Part shown: positions 23,704 to 31,213 of the stretch, piece after piece
Numbering within the stretch: position 1 is the first letter of the stretch
Layout: each line of letters starts with the position of its first letter
IMG/VR virus record: IMGVR_UViG_3300042889_002115
Coordinates: 1-64,000 of that record
Source: a virus
Direction: 5' to 3' (one strand)
Length of the DNA stretch: 64,000 nucleotides
The notes under the pieces: model-generated
Databases searched by the model: none
The model's input: only the letters and a program-made list of their open reading frames with translations
What the model was told of the DNA's origin: nothing
Program-made: the position numbers and the translations under genes

Positions 23704-24705
23704 ATGAAACGATTTATCACAATGCTGCTGGCAGCAGTAGCAGTCACAGCTCACGCAGACATCACAGGTGCTGGTGCAACATTCCCCTACCCTATCTATG
23801 CCAAGTGGGCAGAAGCCTACAAGAAAGAAACCGGTATTGGACTCAACTATCAGTCAATTGGCAGTTCAGGTGGTATACGCCAGATCAACAACAAAACAGT
23901 GACATTTGGTGCCAGCGATGCTCCTGTGGCAGGTGCTGAACTAGACAAGCTAGCTCAAGTACAGTTTCCCGCTATCATTGGCGGCACAGTGCCTATCGTG
24001 AACTTGGAAGGGTTTAAACCTGGAGAATTGCGTATCACTGGGCAAGTATTAGCCGAAGTGTTCTTGGGTGATATCACTCGATGGAATGACGCTAAACTAG
24101 CAGCATTGAATCCTGGTAAGAAATTGCCCGATCAACCGATCACAGTGGTTCATCGTGCTGACGGATCAGGCACAACATTCAACTGGACTGACTACTTGAC
24201 TGTGGCCAGCCCAGACTGGGCCAAGCGTGTGGGTCGTGGTGCAGCAATTAAATGGCCTGCTGTGAGCAGTATTGGTGGCAAAGGCAACGAAGGTGTTGCA
24301 GCCATTGTGAATCGTACTAAGGGCGGTATTGGTTATGTTGAGTATGCTTATGTAAAGAAAAATAACATGACCTTTATGCAACTACAAAACAAAAATGGTA
24401 AGTTTGTCAGTCCTGATGATGTGACATTTGCAGCCGCAGCCGCAGGGGCTGATTGGTTCAGTGTGCCGGGCATGGGCTTGAGCATCGTGGATCAAAAGGG
24501 CGATGCTGTGTGGCCAGTAACCACTGCCAGCTTTATCATCATGTACAAGAATCCAGAAGATAAAAAATCTTCAGCCGAAGTGCTCAAGTTTTTTGACTGG
24601 GCATTCCGCAATGGCAAGAAGGATGCTGCTGACCTTGACTATGTGTCATTGCCAGACAGCTTGACTCGACAAATTCGTGAACGAGTTTGGACACAAATCA
24701 AATAA
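23704..24705 (+). CDS. pstS: PstS, periplasmic phosphate-binding protein
   Basis: 333-residue substrate-binding protein of the PstSCAB phosphate importer. Signal peptide MKRFITMLLAAVAVTAHA, then the ligand motifs ITGAGATFPYPIYAKW, YQSIGSSGGIRQI, TFGASDAPV and HRADGSGTTF, all phosphate contacts in the family. Full length. It would work with host PstCAB in the inner membrane to raise phosphate uptake during infection, as known for marine phages carrying pstS. Ribosome site AAGGAG; preceded by a PhoB-type box; followed by a terminator. Confidence 0.96.
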   Translation: MKRFITMLLAAVAVTAHADITGAGATFPYPIYAKWAEAYKKETGIGLNYQSIGSSGGIRQINNKTVTFGASDAPVAGAELDKLAQVQFPAIIGGTVPIVNLEGFKPGELRITGQVLAEVFLGDITRWNDAKLAALNPGKKLPDQPITVVHRADGSGTTFNWTDYLTVASPDWAKRVGRGAAIKWPAVSSIGGKGNEGVAAIVNRTKGGIGYVEYAYVKKNNMTFMQLQNKNGKFVSPDDVTFAAAAAGADWFSVPGMGLSIVDQKGDAVWPVTTASFIIMYKNPEDKKSSAEVLKFFDWAFRNGKKDAADLDYVSLPDSLTRQIRERVWTQIK

Positions 24706-24750
24706 ACCGGCCGCAAAATTGAGCGGAAGCTGGAACTCGTAACCAGTACT

Positions 24751-24774
24751 AAGGGCCGCAAGGCTCTTTTTTAT
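24751..24774 (+). terminator. Rho-independent terminator after pstS
   Basis: AAGGGCC (24751-24757), GCAA loop, GGCTCTT (24762-24768) and a run of six T. Confidence 0.8.
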
Positions 24775-24775
24775 T

Positions 24776-24810
24776 TGTAACACAAGTGTAATCAAACAGG
24801 TTGTAAATAC
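24776..24810 (+). promoter_or_regulatory. PhoB-type box and -10 of plcP-agt
   Basis: TGTAAC (24776-24781) and TGTAAT (24787-24792) in 11-bp register, the same half-sites as in front of pstS, followed by GTAAATAC (24803-24810) as -10-like element. The plcP ATG is at 24814, so the leader is very short or absent. Confidence 0.68.
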
Positions 24811-24813
24811 ACC

Positions 24814-25698
24814 ATGCAAAAGACTTATCGATCTATTTTTATCAGTGATGTGCATTTGGGCACCCGAGACTGTCAGGCCGGCAAGTTAAACAACTTTCTC
24901 AAACACAACACCTGCGAAACCTTGTACCTGGTAGGGGACATACTAGATGTGTGGCGCATACAACAAAACAAATGGCGTTGGAAGCAGAGTCATACCAATG
25001 TGGTTCGCCGCATACTGGGACATGCCAAACGCGGCACCAGAGTGATATATGTGGCTGGAAATCATGATGAATTCTTGAGACCGCTCATGCAGTACGGCAT
25101 CAACTTTGGCAATGTGGAAGTGGTCAATCAATGTGAACACATTGGAGTAGATACCAAACATTACCTAGTCACACACGGCGACCTGTTTGATGGCATCACA
25201 CGTCTAGCGCCCTGGATTGCTTTCTTGGGAGACAAAGCCTATGATTTTGTGCTTGGTCTCAACAGCAAGTTCAATTGGATCCGCCATCGCATGGGATTTG
25301 GTTACTGGAGTTTGAGTAAATATCTCAAGGGCCGTGTTAAAAAAGCAGTGGACTTTATATTTCAATTTGAAAAAAATCTAGCAACCTACTGCAACAAGCG
25401 TGGCTATGATGGTGTGATTTGTGGTCATATTCACCATGCAGAAATCAAACTGATAGACGGCATTGTGTACATGAATGATGGCGACTGGGTAGAATCATGT
25501 ACAGCACTGGTAGAGCACCACACAGGCCAGTGGGAAATTGTTACCTGGACCAAGGAGAGTGATGATGTGGATCTTGATACTGATAGCAACACACATAAAC
25601 GACCCCGCCGATCAGCCAGGACGAATAGAGATACAGTTTCCCAACCAACAGAGTTGCGAGCAGGCTCTAAACACAGTCAAGTGGCAGTTAAAGTTTAA
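24814..25698 (+). CDS. plcP: PlcP-type phospholipase C (metallophosphoesterase)
   Basis: 294-residue calcineurin-like enzyme of the UDP-2,3-diacylglucosamine-hydrolase-like group to which PlcP belongs. Motifs: SDVHLGTRDCQ (Asp12, His14), LVGDILDVW, VAGNHDEFL, VTHGDLFD, ICGHIHHAE, and the group signature YMNDGDWVESCTALVEH. PlcP splits phosphatidyl head groups to leave diacylglycerol, the first step of phospholipid replacement under phosphate starvation in proteobacteria. A glycosyltransferase of the matching Agt type is encoded directly downstream, the pairing known from bacterial lipid-remodelling operons. Alternative: LpxH-like lipid A enzyme, less likely given the neighbour and the PhoB-type box. 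The last 45 residues are a basic tail that overlaps another reading frame. Confidence 0.85.
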   Translation: MQKTYRSIFISDVHLGTRDCQAGKLNNFLKHNTCETLYLVGDILDVWRIQQNKWRWKQSHTNVVRRILGHAKRGTRVIYVAGNHDEFLRPLMQYGINFGNVEVVNQCEHIGVDTKHYLVTHGDLFDGITRLAPWIAFLGDKAYDFVLGLNSKFNWIRHRMGFGYWSLSKYLKGRVKKAVDFIFQFEKNLATYCNKRGYDGVICGHIHHAEIKLIDGIVYMNDGDWVESCTALVEHHTGQWEIVTWTKESDDVDLDTDSNTHKRPRRSARTNRDTVSQPTELRAGSKHSQVAVKV

Positions 25699-25741
25699 AA
25701 GTTTCAAGGTAGTGAGCGAATGCAAAAAACCATCCTTATAG
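25562..25741 (+). CDS. Small overlapping membrane-anchored protein
   Basis: 59-residue frame nested over the end of plcP and the start of agt. An AAGGAG ribosome site lies 6 bp before the ATG pair. The product has a hydrophobic start (MMWILILIATHIN) and a body that looks like a real domain: GRIEIQFPNQQSCEQALNTV then KWQLKFKSFKVVSECKK, with two Cys. It looks more natural than the plcP tail read in the other frame, so it is probably translated. Function unknown. Confidence 0.6.
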   Translation: MMWILILIATHINDPADQPGRIEIQFPNQQSCEQALNTVKWQLKFKSFKVVSECKKPSL

Positions 25742-26727
25742 TCACAGACAACCTATATGACCAAATCAACGGTGTGGTTACGACCTACAAAAATATTGAA
25801 GCGTGTGCGGTTCGCGACAACTATCGTGTTGTATATCTTGATCCCGGGCGGTTCCGCTATGTTGATTGCCCTGGCTACAACGAAGTCAAGATTGCCTTTC
25901 CCCGGAAAGTGGGCGCGATACTTGAGGAGATCCGTCCGGATTATATCCACATCGCCACCGAGGGTCCTGTGGGTCTGCGTGTTAGACAATATCTTGACAA
26001 ACACGGTTATCGCTATAATACTGCTTACCATACTAAGTTTCCAGAAGGACTTAAAAAACTATTTGGAATTCCTGAAGCCATTACTTGGCCTCTAGTGCGC
26101 TGGTTCCACAAGCATTCGGGCAAGGTATTGACCACCACAGAGTCCATGGTTCAAGAACTACGGGCACACGGCTTTGACGGAGATATTGTTCCTTGGACTC
26201 GTGGTGTTGATCGTGAGATATTCAATCCTGAATCCAGAGAACCACACCAGGACACTGTGCTGGTTTGTGTGTCAAGAGTCAGCAAAGAAAAGAACCTGGA
26301 AGCATTTTGCAGCTTGGCCTACCCAGGGGCAAAAAAAATCTTAGTAGGCGATGGGCCGCATCGAGCAGAACTTCAAGAACAGTATCCTGATGTTGAGTTT
26401 GTGGGATTCAAACGAGGAATTGCTCTGGCCTGGTACTATGCCAATGCTGATGTGTTTGTGTTTCCAAGCCGCTGGGAAACATTTGGCATTGTAATGATTG
26501 AAGCCATGGCCTGTGGTACGCCAGTAGCAGCTTATCCTTGCCAAGGACCTGAAGATGTTGTGGACCCTGGGGTTACTGGTTGTCTCAACGAAGATCTATC
26601 ACAGGCCATAACAGACTGTTTGGCTCTGGACAGAAACACCGTTGTCAAAGGCAGTGAACACTGGAGTTGGGAACAGGCCTGGGTCATATTCCGAGACAAC
26701 CTAGTTGAAGCCAGGCATAAAAGTTAA
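25720..26727 (+). CDS. agt: Agt-type lipid glycosyltransferase (GT4 family)
   Basis: 335-residue GT-B glycosyltransferase. N-terminal acceptor domain begins ILIVTDNLYDQINGVVTTY, with IHIATEGPVGL and NTAYHTKFPEGL; the C-terminal donor domain has CVSRVSKEKNLEAF, LVGDGPHRAEL, VFVFPSRWETFGIVMIEAMA and GTPVAAYPCQGPEDVV, the EX7E-like sugar-nucleotide site. This matches the Agt enzymes that add glucose, galactose or glucuronate to diacylglycerol made by PlcP. Product would be a phosphorus-free glycolipid in the host membrane. Ends 5 bp before the convergent desaturase stop. Confidence 0.85.
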   Translation: MQKTILIVTDNLYDQINGVVTTYKNIEACAVRDNYRVVYLDPGRFRYVDCPGYNEVKIAFPRKVGAILEEIRPDYIHIATEGPVGLRVRQYLDKHGYRYNTAYHTKFPEGLKKLFGIPEAITWPLVRWFHKHSGKVLTTTESMVQELRAHGFDGDIVPWTRGVDREIFNPESREPHQDTVLVCVSRVSKEKNLEAFCSLAYPGAKKILVGDGPHRAELQEQYPDVEFVGFKRGIALAWYYANADVFVFPSRWETFGIVMIEAMACGTPVAAYPCQGPEDVVDPGVTGCLNEDLSQAITDCLALDRNTVVKGSEHWSWEQAWVIFRDNLVEARHKS

Positions 26728-26732
26728 TCAGC

Positions 26733-27458
26733 TCAAACTGAATTTTGCGGCTGTCTTGTGGTCACAGTTGCTAGTCCCACTGATCTAAGCACAGTAATAT
26801 ACATCCACCCTATGTCAAACTCAAACCAACGACGGCTCAGTCGAGGGTTAGCAGGATCCAGATGATGGTTATTATGAAGACACTCCCCACCAATAATAAT
26901 ACCCCAAGGCATAAGATTTCTACTGTGATCTTTGGTTTTGCCATTTCTGTATCCTATCCAGTGTCCTACTCCGTTGACTACACCTGCTGCCCAGAACGGT
27001 ATCCAGATCATTTGTATGCCCCAAATCAGCAGCCCCCACCAGCCAAACACAATTATGTTGAACACAAAGAGAATGCCAATGCCAAGTCTACTGTGAGCAG
27101 TGTATACGTTGTGCTCCATCCAATCAGCAGGAGTGCCAGCACCGTATGAATCAACCATGACTTTATCTTTGCTTGCTGCATGATATAACATTGCTCCCTG
27201 AAACAACACCTGCCAAATACCATACACATGTGGTGTATGCGGATCGCCTTGCTGGTCACTAAATCTATGATGCTTGCGATGGATTGCAACCCATTGTTTG
27301 GTGACCATGCCTGTGGTCAACCACAACCAGGCTCGCATGGCATGACTAATCACGGGATGAAAAGTCACGCCACGGTGTGCTTGGCCACGGTGCAAAAACA
27401 AAGTCACGCACACTATGGTAATGTGCGTGACTATCAAGGTGTAAATTAAATATGTCAT
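26733..27458 (-). CDS. Fatty-acid desaturase (delta-9 type)
   Basis: 241-residue membrane-bound di-iron desaturase. All three histidine boxes are present: HRGQAH (23-28), HRKHH (60-64) and HNNHH near residue 205; hydrophobic spans lie at the start and at residues 135-170. It introduces a cis double bond into acyl chains of CoA thioesters or membrane lipids. The ATG at 27458 overlaps the stop of the upstream gene (TAATG); upstream in-frame starts would run through that gene. Placed tail-to-tail with the PlcP/Agt operon, it may adjust fluidity of the remodelled membrane, which is inference. Confidence 0.9.
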   Translation of the reverse strand: MTYLIYTLIVTHITIVCVTLFLHRGQAHRGVTFHPVISHAMRAWLWLTTGMVTKQWVAIHRKHHRFSDQQGDPHTPHVYGIWQVLFQGAMLYHAASKDKVMVDSYGAGTPADWMEHNVYTAHSRLGIGILFVFNIIVFGWWGLLIWGIQMIWIPFWAAGVVNGVGHWIGYRNGKTKDHSRNLMPWGIIIGGECLHNNHHLDPANPRLSRRWFEFDIGWMYITVLRSVGLATVTTRQPQNSV

Positions 27459-28015
27459 TACATACTTAGCGGTGCCCACAGCCATAGGCCTTGACTCATG
27501 AGCACCAGACCTAGTGCTCCTACTCCTATTGATCCCCAATACATACGCATGTTAACTGCTAAGATACTAGCACTCAACAACACGATTGCCAGCTGAAACA
27601 GCATGCCTGAAAAGTTTAACCAAGGACTATGTAGTCTAGCTTCGTCTCTTGCAGCTTCCTGTGCTCGTGCTTTGACCAATAACTCTTTCTTACCTTCGCC
27701 TGTGTCAGGTTCTGATTCGTAGCGATCAATCTTGGCTTCCAGCTTGGCTACACGTTCTTTGTTGCCTGCCAGTCGTGCTTCTTCCAGTTGCCCTTCGGCT
27801 AGAGTTTGTTTGATTGATTTGGACTGATAAAATCCGTAGGTGTTAGATGCCTTCAGCAGATTGGTTTGTGCTACACTGCTGAAGTTGTTGGCAATATAGG
27901 TGTTGGCTGCCAGGAACAGGGCCATGAAAACAATTACCAGGCCTGCTCGGTCTTTGATTTGTGCTTCACGTTCTGAACGTGAGAGTGGCTTTGCTTCTTT
28001 GATTTCTTCTGCCAT
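27458..28015 (-). CDS. DUF4337-like membrane protein
   Basis: 185-residue protein with a membrane helix near residues 25-42, then YGFYQSKSIKQTLAE, the phrase typical of DUF4337 proteins, a charged coiled coil (ARLAGNKERVAKLEAKIDRY) and two C-terminal membrane helices (FQLAIVLLSASILAVNM and IGVGALGLVLMSQGLWLW). Function of the family unknown. Coupled to the desaturase gene. Ribosome site AAGGAA. Confidence 0.75.
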   Translation of the reverse strand: MAEEIKEAKPLSRSEREAQIKDRAGLVIVFMALFLAANTYIANNFSSVAQTNLLKASNTYGFYQSKSIKQTLAEGQLEEARLAGNKERVAKLEAKIDRYESEPDTGEGKKELLVKARAQEAARDEARLHSPWLNFSGMLFQLAIVLLSASILAVNMRMYWGSIGVGALGLVLMSQGLWLWAPLSM

Positions 28016-28016
28016 T

Positions 28017-28487
28017 TTATTTCCTTGTTATGTCGAATGTTAAATTGGGATGATCGGGATAATTCACAATCACTTCACCTTCTGGGCACTTGTATTTGAT
28101 ATTGGCCATCAGCGTGGCTGTACCAGGTGCAACTCGTGCAGGGTCAGCCAGTGTGATACGATACCCAAATTTATCAACTTTGTTTGAAGCAGGACCCGAA
28201 AATACACTAACAGAGCTCTTGGCAGTGTGTACTTGAAATTCTGAATCTTTTACTTCTAGCTTGAACTCCTTGACTTCGCAATCATCTCGGTGTTTTTCTC
28301 TAGCAACTACCACTGCAAACTCGCCATTTGCTGGGCCTGACTGAATTTTAAAATACTCTCCGTGCCAGGTCAATATAGGCTCTGGGGCTTTCATTTTATC
28401 CCAGAGTGAATAGCCACCACCTGCTAGTGCTAAACTAGCTGTGATAGCCCCTATACCTTTGGTGATTGTTTCTAGAGTTAGTTCCAT
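28017..28487 (-). CDS. Membrane-anchored beta-domain protein, function unknown
   Basis: 156-residue protein: N-terminal membrane anchor (IGAITASLALAGGGYSLWD) then a beta-rich domain of about 120 residues (ILTWHGEYFKIQSGPANGEF, AVVVAREKHRDDCEVKEF) ending NYPDHPNLTFDITRK. Looks like a periplasmic immunoglobulin-like fold with two Cys. Belongs to the minus-strand membrane operon; AAAGGA ribosome site. Confidence 0.72.
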   Translation of the reverse strand: MELTLETITKGIGAITASLALAGGGYSLWDKMKAPEPILTWHGEYFKIQSGPANGEFAVVVAREKHRDDCEVKEFKLEVKDSEFQVHTAKSSVSVFSGPASNKVDKFGYRITLADPARVAPGTATLMANIKYKCPEGEVIVNYPDHPNLTFDITRK

Positions 28488-28502
28488 ATCAAATCCTTTG
28501 GA

Positions 28503-29090
28503 TTATTTACCGGCTAAAGGATTGTCAATGGCTTTCTGAATCTTGTTGTCTACTTCGCGTTTGAGTGCGTCTACTTCGCGACCAATTTCTCTACGAGCAT
28601 CAGCCATTTCCTTACGGATAGCATTTACTTCACCACGAGCTTTTTCTAGATCTTCTTGAATACCCTTACGAGCCTGGCGCATTTCTTGCTCAGTTTCACG
28701 CTGTGCTGTTTTAACACTGCGTTCAACTTGTTCTGTTACACTCTCATTGCGACGAATATCGTTCTTTAGGTCATTCTTGATGTCACGAGTGTAGTCGCTG
28801 GTCTTGCCTGAATTTTCTTCAATCACTGCCAGTCGCTTGTCAAACCCACTCAAGTCAGGTGCAGCATACTCAGCAATTTTCTTCTTCATGCCCTGATAGT
28901 CCTTGTACACTTCAAACGTGCCATATAATCCACCCAGTATGGATGATACTATTGTGAATGCTACCATGAGTTTGGCAGGTGTAAATTCATATCCACCTAT
29001 GCTGATCACAGTGTCTTTGCTGGCATACTTCTTGACCGCTGATTCAGCTTGGTCGATTGTGGCATTAACATCTTTGATTTGTTCTGTCAT
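28503..29090 (-). CDS. Membrane-anchored coiled-coil protein
   Basis: 195-residue protein with one membrane helix (KLMVAFTIVSSILGGLYGTF) near residues 39-58, then a 120-residue highly charged coiled coil with heptads (KGIQEDLEKARGEVNAIRKE and REIGREVDALKREVDNKI). Related in style to coiled-coil proteins of other T4-like aquatic phages. Could organise the inner membrane during infection. Function unknown. Confidence 0.75.
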   Translation of the reverse strand: MTEQIKDVNATIDQAESAVKKYASKDTVISIGGYEFTPAKLMVAFTIVSSILGGLYGTFEVYKDYQGMKKKIAEYAAPDLSGFDKRLAVIEENSGKTSDYTRDIKNDLKNDIRRNESVTEQVERSVKTAQRETEQEMRQARKGIQEDLEKARGEVNAIRKEMADARREIGREVDALKREVDNKIQKAIDNPLAGK

Positions 29091-29101
29091 TTTATTATTC
29101 C

Positions 29102-30655
29102 TTATTTGTATTGACTGTCAACAATTTGTTTCCAACGAGTTTCATTGGCTCCGCCGAGTTGACGTTGTGCGGATCTGTTGTCTACCGTGGCCTTGTAGTA
29201 TTGTTTTGCCACTGTGGCACCCATGGTATCTGGCACAGTACTGTTTTGATATGCACTAAAGCCCGGCACATATCCTATTAGGCCCACCAGCAGGCCCTGT
29301 GTGGCTGTTTGTGCTTCTAGAGTTGCTGCTCGACCAATATCTTTGGCCAGTTCCTTAGCTTTTTCTGTGGCTGCTGCCCTGGCTGCTGTGGCATTGCCGC
29401 CGGCTTTCTTTTCCACACTGGCCACAGCACCTTCTGTTTTCTTGGCATCAGCTTTTTGTTCCGCTGCCGCACCAGGCGGAGGAGGTGGGGGCGGTGCAGA
29501 CGCTGCGTTCATTGTGCTAGCAGCCGGCGGTGCATTGATAACTGACATAGGCGAAGTAACTGAAGTTGCTGATGTTGTGGATGGTGCTGTTACAACAGAA
29601 TCCACAGTGGCATTGCCTGTGGCAGAAACCACATTGGCAGGATCATTGCGCTGAATTTCTACATTTGTGGTCAGGGCTGAATTAACCGCAGTGGTCACAG
29701 CAGGATCCAGGTTCACAAGATACTTGATGGCATAGGCAGTTTTGTATCCTTCGCATTTGTTGCTGAACAAGCTGTCTATCAAACACTGTTGATTCAGGTA
29801 GGCTTCTGCGTAGCCTGGACAGTCAGTGGCATACAAGGGACTGGCTGTACACTGGTATGATTTATAGGCCACATCATAGCCTGGACAGTCAGTAGCATAC
29901 AAGGGATTGGCACTACACTGTTGAATTTTGTAGGCTGCTGCGTATCCTGAACAAGCAGTTGAATATAGTGGATTGGCACTGCATTGCTGGGCAGTGTAGG
30001 CCTGTTGATATCCTGCACAAGTGGTGGAACTTAGTGGATTGGCAATGCAGGGGTCTGGTGCTTCTGCACTGTACTTGAGTCTGGCATACACTGTGCTCAG
30101 TGCGGTGCCCAGGTATGGCTCACCAGTTGATGCGCCTCCATCAGTACCAGTAAATGTCATGTTGATGTGACCCATGCTGGCCAGGGGAGTTGATGAGAAG
30201 TTCACATCCTGTGCTTCGCTAATCCAGGACCACCGGCTGGTGTTGTACACATGAGTTCGGTCAAACACAGTGCTGCCACCGGTGTTGGTAACATTGACAT
30301 TGGCTGTGAGTGTGTCTGCTGCTCCTGTGCCGTTGGCGCAGGTGTTTGAGTTGCCACCCACAGGATTGTTGCAGTATATGGCAAATCTCCAACCGTACTG
30401 AATACCTGTTACATTGATACCTGTGCCTGCTAGTGCAGCATTGATAGCAATAGATCGTGCAACTGATCCTTGTGTTCCAAACGAATACTGGTTTTGACCC
30501 ACAACAGGATGACTGGCGTTGGATCCAGACCCTGTCACAGTCCACCCGTTCATTGTGGAAAAATTAGGGTCTGTAACCAGGTTGTCAGTTGTGCTTTGTG
30601 ACTGAGCAGAAATTGCTGCCAGACTCAGCAGTGCTATTGCTATCCAGTGTTTCAT
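29102..30655 (-). CDS. Large secreted protein with five Cys-containing 22-residue repeats
   Basis: 517-residue protein. Signal peptide MKHWIAIALLSLAAISAQSQ; residues 25-195 look like a jelly-roll or carbohydrate-binding-like domain (DPNFSTMNGWTVTGSGS, FTGTDGGASTGEPYLG); residues 203-312 are five tandem 22-residue repeats of the form CxANPLYxTxCxGYxxAY; then a Ser/Thr/Pro-rich linker with a run of seven prolines, and an Ala/Lys-rich helical end. Each repeat has two Cys nine apart, so disulphides in the periplasm or on the virion are likely. Probably secreted or a virion protein; function unknown. Overlaps the upstream gene by 4 bp. Confidence 0.78.
   Translation of the reverse strand: MKHWIAIALLSLAAISAQSQSTTDNLVTDPNFSTMNGWTVTGSGSNASHPVVGQNQYSFGTQGSVARSIAINAALAGTGINVTGIQYGWRFAIYCNNPVGGNSNTCANGTGAADTLTANVNVTNTGGSTVFDRTHVYNTSRWSWISEAQDVNFSSTPLASMGHINMTFTGTDGGASTGEPYLGTALSTVYARLKYSAEAPDPCIANPLSSTTCAGYQQAYTAQQCSANPLYSTACSGYAAAYKIQQCSANPLYATDCPGYDVAYKSYQCTASPLYATDCPGYAEAYLNQQCLIDSLFSNKCEGYKTAYAIKYLVNLDPAVTTAVNSALTTNVEIQRNDPANVVSATGNATVDSVVTAPSTTSATSVTSPMSVINAPPAASTMNAASAPPPPPPPGAAAEQKADAKKTEGAVASVEKKAGGNATAARAAATEKAKELAKDIGRAATLEAQTATQGLLVGLIGYVPGFSAYQNSTVPDTMGATVAKQYYKATVDNRSAQRQLGGANETRWKQIVDSQYK
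29720..30049 (-). repeat. Five tandem 66-bp coding repeats
   Basis: Encode residues 203-312 of the secreted protein; Cys at 203, 225, 247, 269 and 291, a strict 22-residue period. The two middle units share PLYATDCPGY. Units diverge at the DNA level, so this is an old protein repeat rather than a fresh duplication. Confidence 0.85.
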
Positions 30656-31128
30656 TTTTCACGCACAACAGCAGGTATACGACCGGGTGCAGCATCCCAG
30701 ATTTCCTTGGCTTCTGCACCAATCTTGCCGTCAATGGGGCAGGGTGTGCCGGCATTCATCATGGCATCAAACACTCTACGGTCCTGACACATGGTAGACA
30801 CAGCAGCCACTTTCATGCCCATGTCATACAGAGTCTTGCTCAGTTTCAGACGTTCGCAGTTGTAGTCAACTCGTGTGCTGCCAAAGCTGATGCCAAAGAT
30901 TTGTGTTTGTGCAGCACCACTAAAGCCTGTGACACAGATGTCACTGTTGATGCTGGTAACGCTGGGTGCAATAGCACTGGGAGGAGGACTAACCACAGTG
31001 GTCTTGCTGTCACTGGTGCTGGTGGTTCTACTGTCACTGGTGGATTGGGTCACAATCGGATCCGACTGTGCAAACGCAGAAACGGCAACGAATCCCAAAA
31101 TCGCTGCCAAGTAATTTAATTTTTTCAT
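30652..31128 (-). CDS. Secreted protein, function unknown
   Basis: 158-residue protein. Signal peptide MKKLNYLAAILGFVAVSAFA; Ser/Thr-rich linker; then a domain with INSDICVTGFSGAAQTQIFG, NCERLKLSKTLYDMGMKVAA and CQDRRVFDAMMNAGTPCP, five cysteines in all. First gene of the minus-strand membrane/secretion operon behind a perfect late-type box. Its partner is the Cys-repeat protein that overlaps its stop. This pair seems to recur in aquatic T4-like phages, role unknown. Confidence 0.76.
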   Translation of the reverse strand: MKKLNYLAAILGFVAVSAFAQSDPIVTQSTSDSRTTSTSDSKTTVVSPPPSAIAPSVTSINSDICVTGFSGAAQTQIFGISFGSTRVDYNCERLKLSKTLYDMGMKVAAVSTMCQDRRVFDAMMNAGTPCPIDGKIGAEAKEIWDAAPGRIPAVVREK

Positions 31129-31175
31129 AACTCTGGCCCTTTATTATCAACAGCCAATCTTTGTTGGCTTGCTGA

Positions 31176-31184
31176 TATTTATAG
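31176..31184 (-). promoter_or_regulatory. Late-type promoter box
   Basis: Reads CTATAAATA on the minus strand, a perfect match to the T4 late box TATAAATA, 48 bp upstream of the start at 31128. Confidence 0.62.
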
Positions 31185-31213
31185 CACCAGAGTTGCTTTA
31201 TAGTCTGGTGCTA
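31182..31213 (-). terminator. Ten-bp inverted repeat between two minus-strand genes
   Basis: TAGCACCAGA (31182-31191) and TCTGGTGCTA (31204-31213), loop of 12. It begins right after the stop of the 31214 gene and its distal arm overlaps the late-type box, so it may end one message while the box starts the next. No T run. Confidence 0.5.

Noticed and set aside
24814-25698. LpxH (lipid A pathway) as identity of the phosphoesterase
   Set aside because: The WVESCTALVEH signature, an Agt-type neighbour and a PhoB-type box favour PlcP; kept only as an alternative.
29301-29654. Plus-strand frame opposite the secreted Cys-repeat protein
   Set aside because: Antisense of the Pro/Ala/Ser linker; no start signals.
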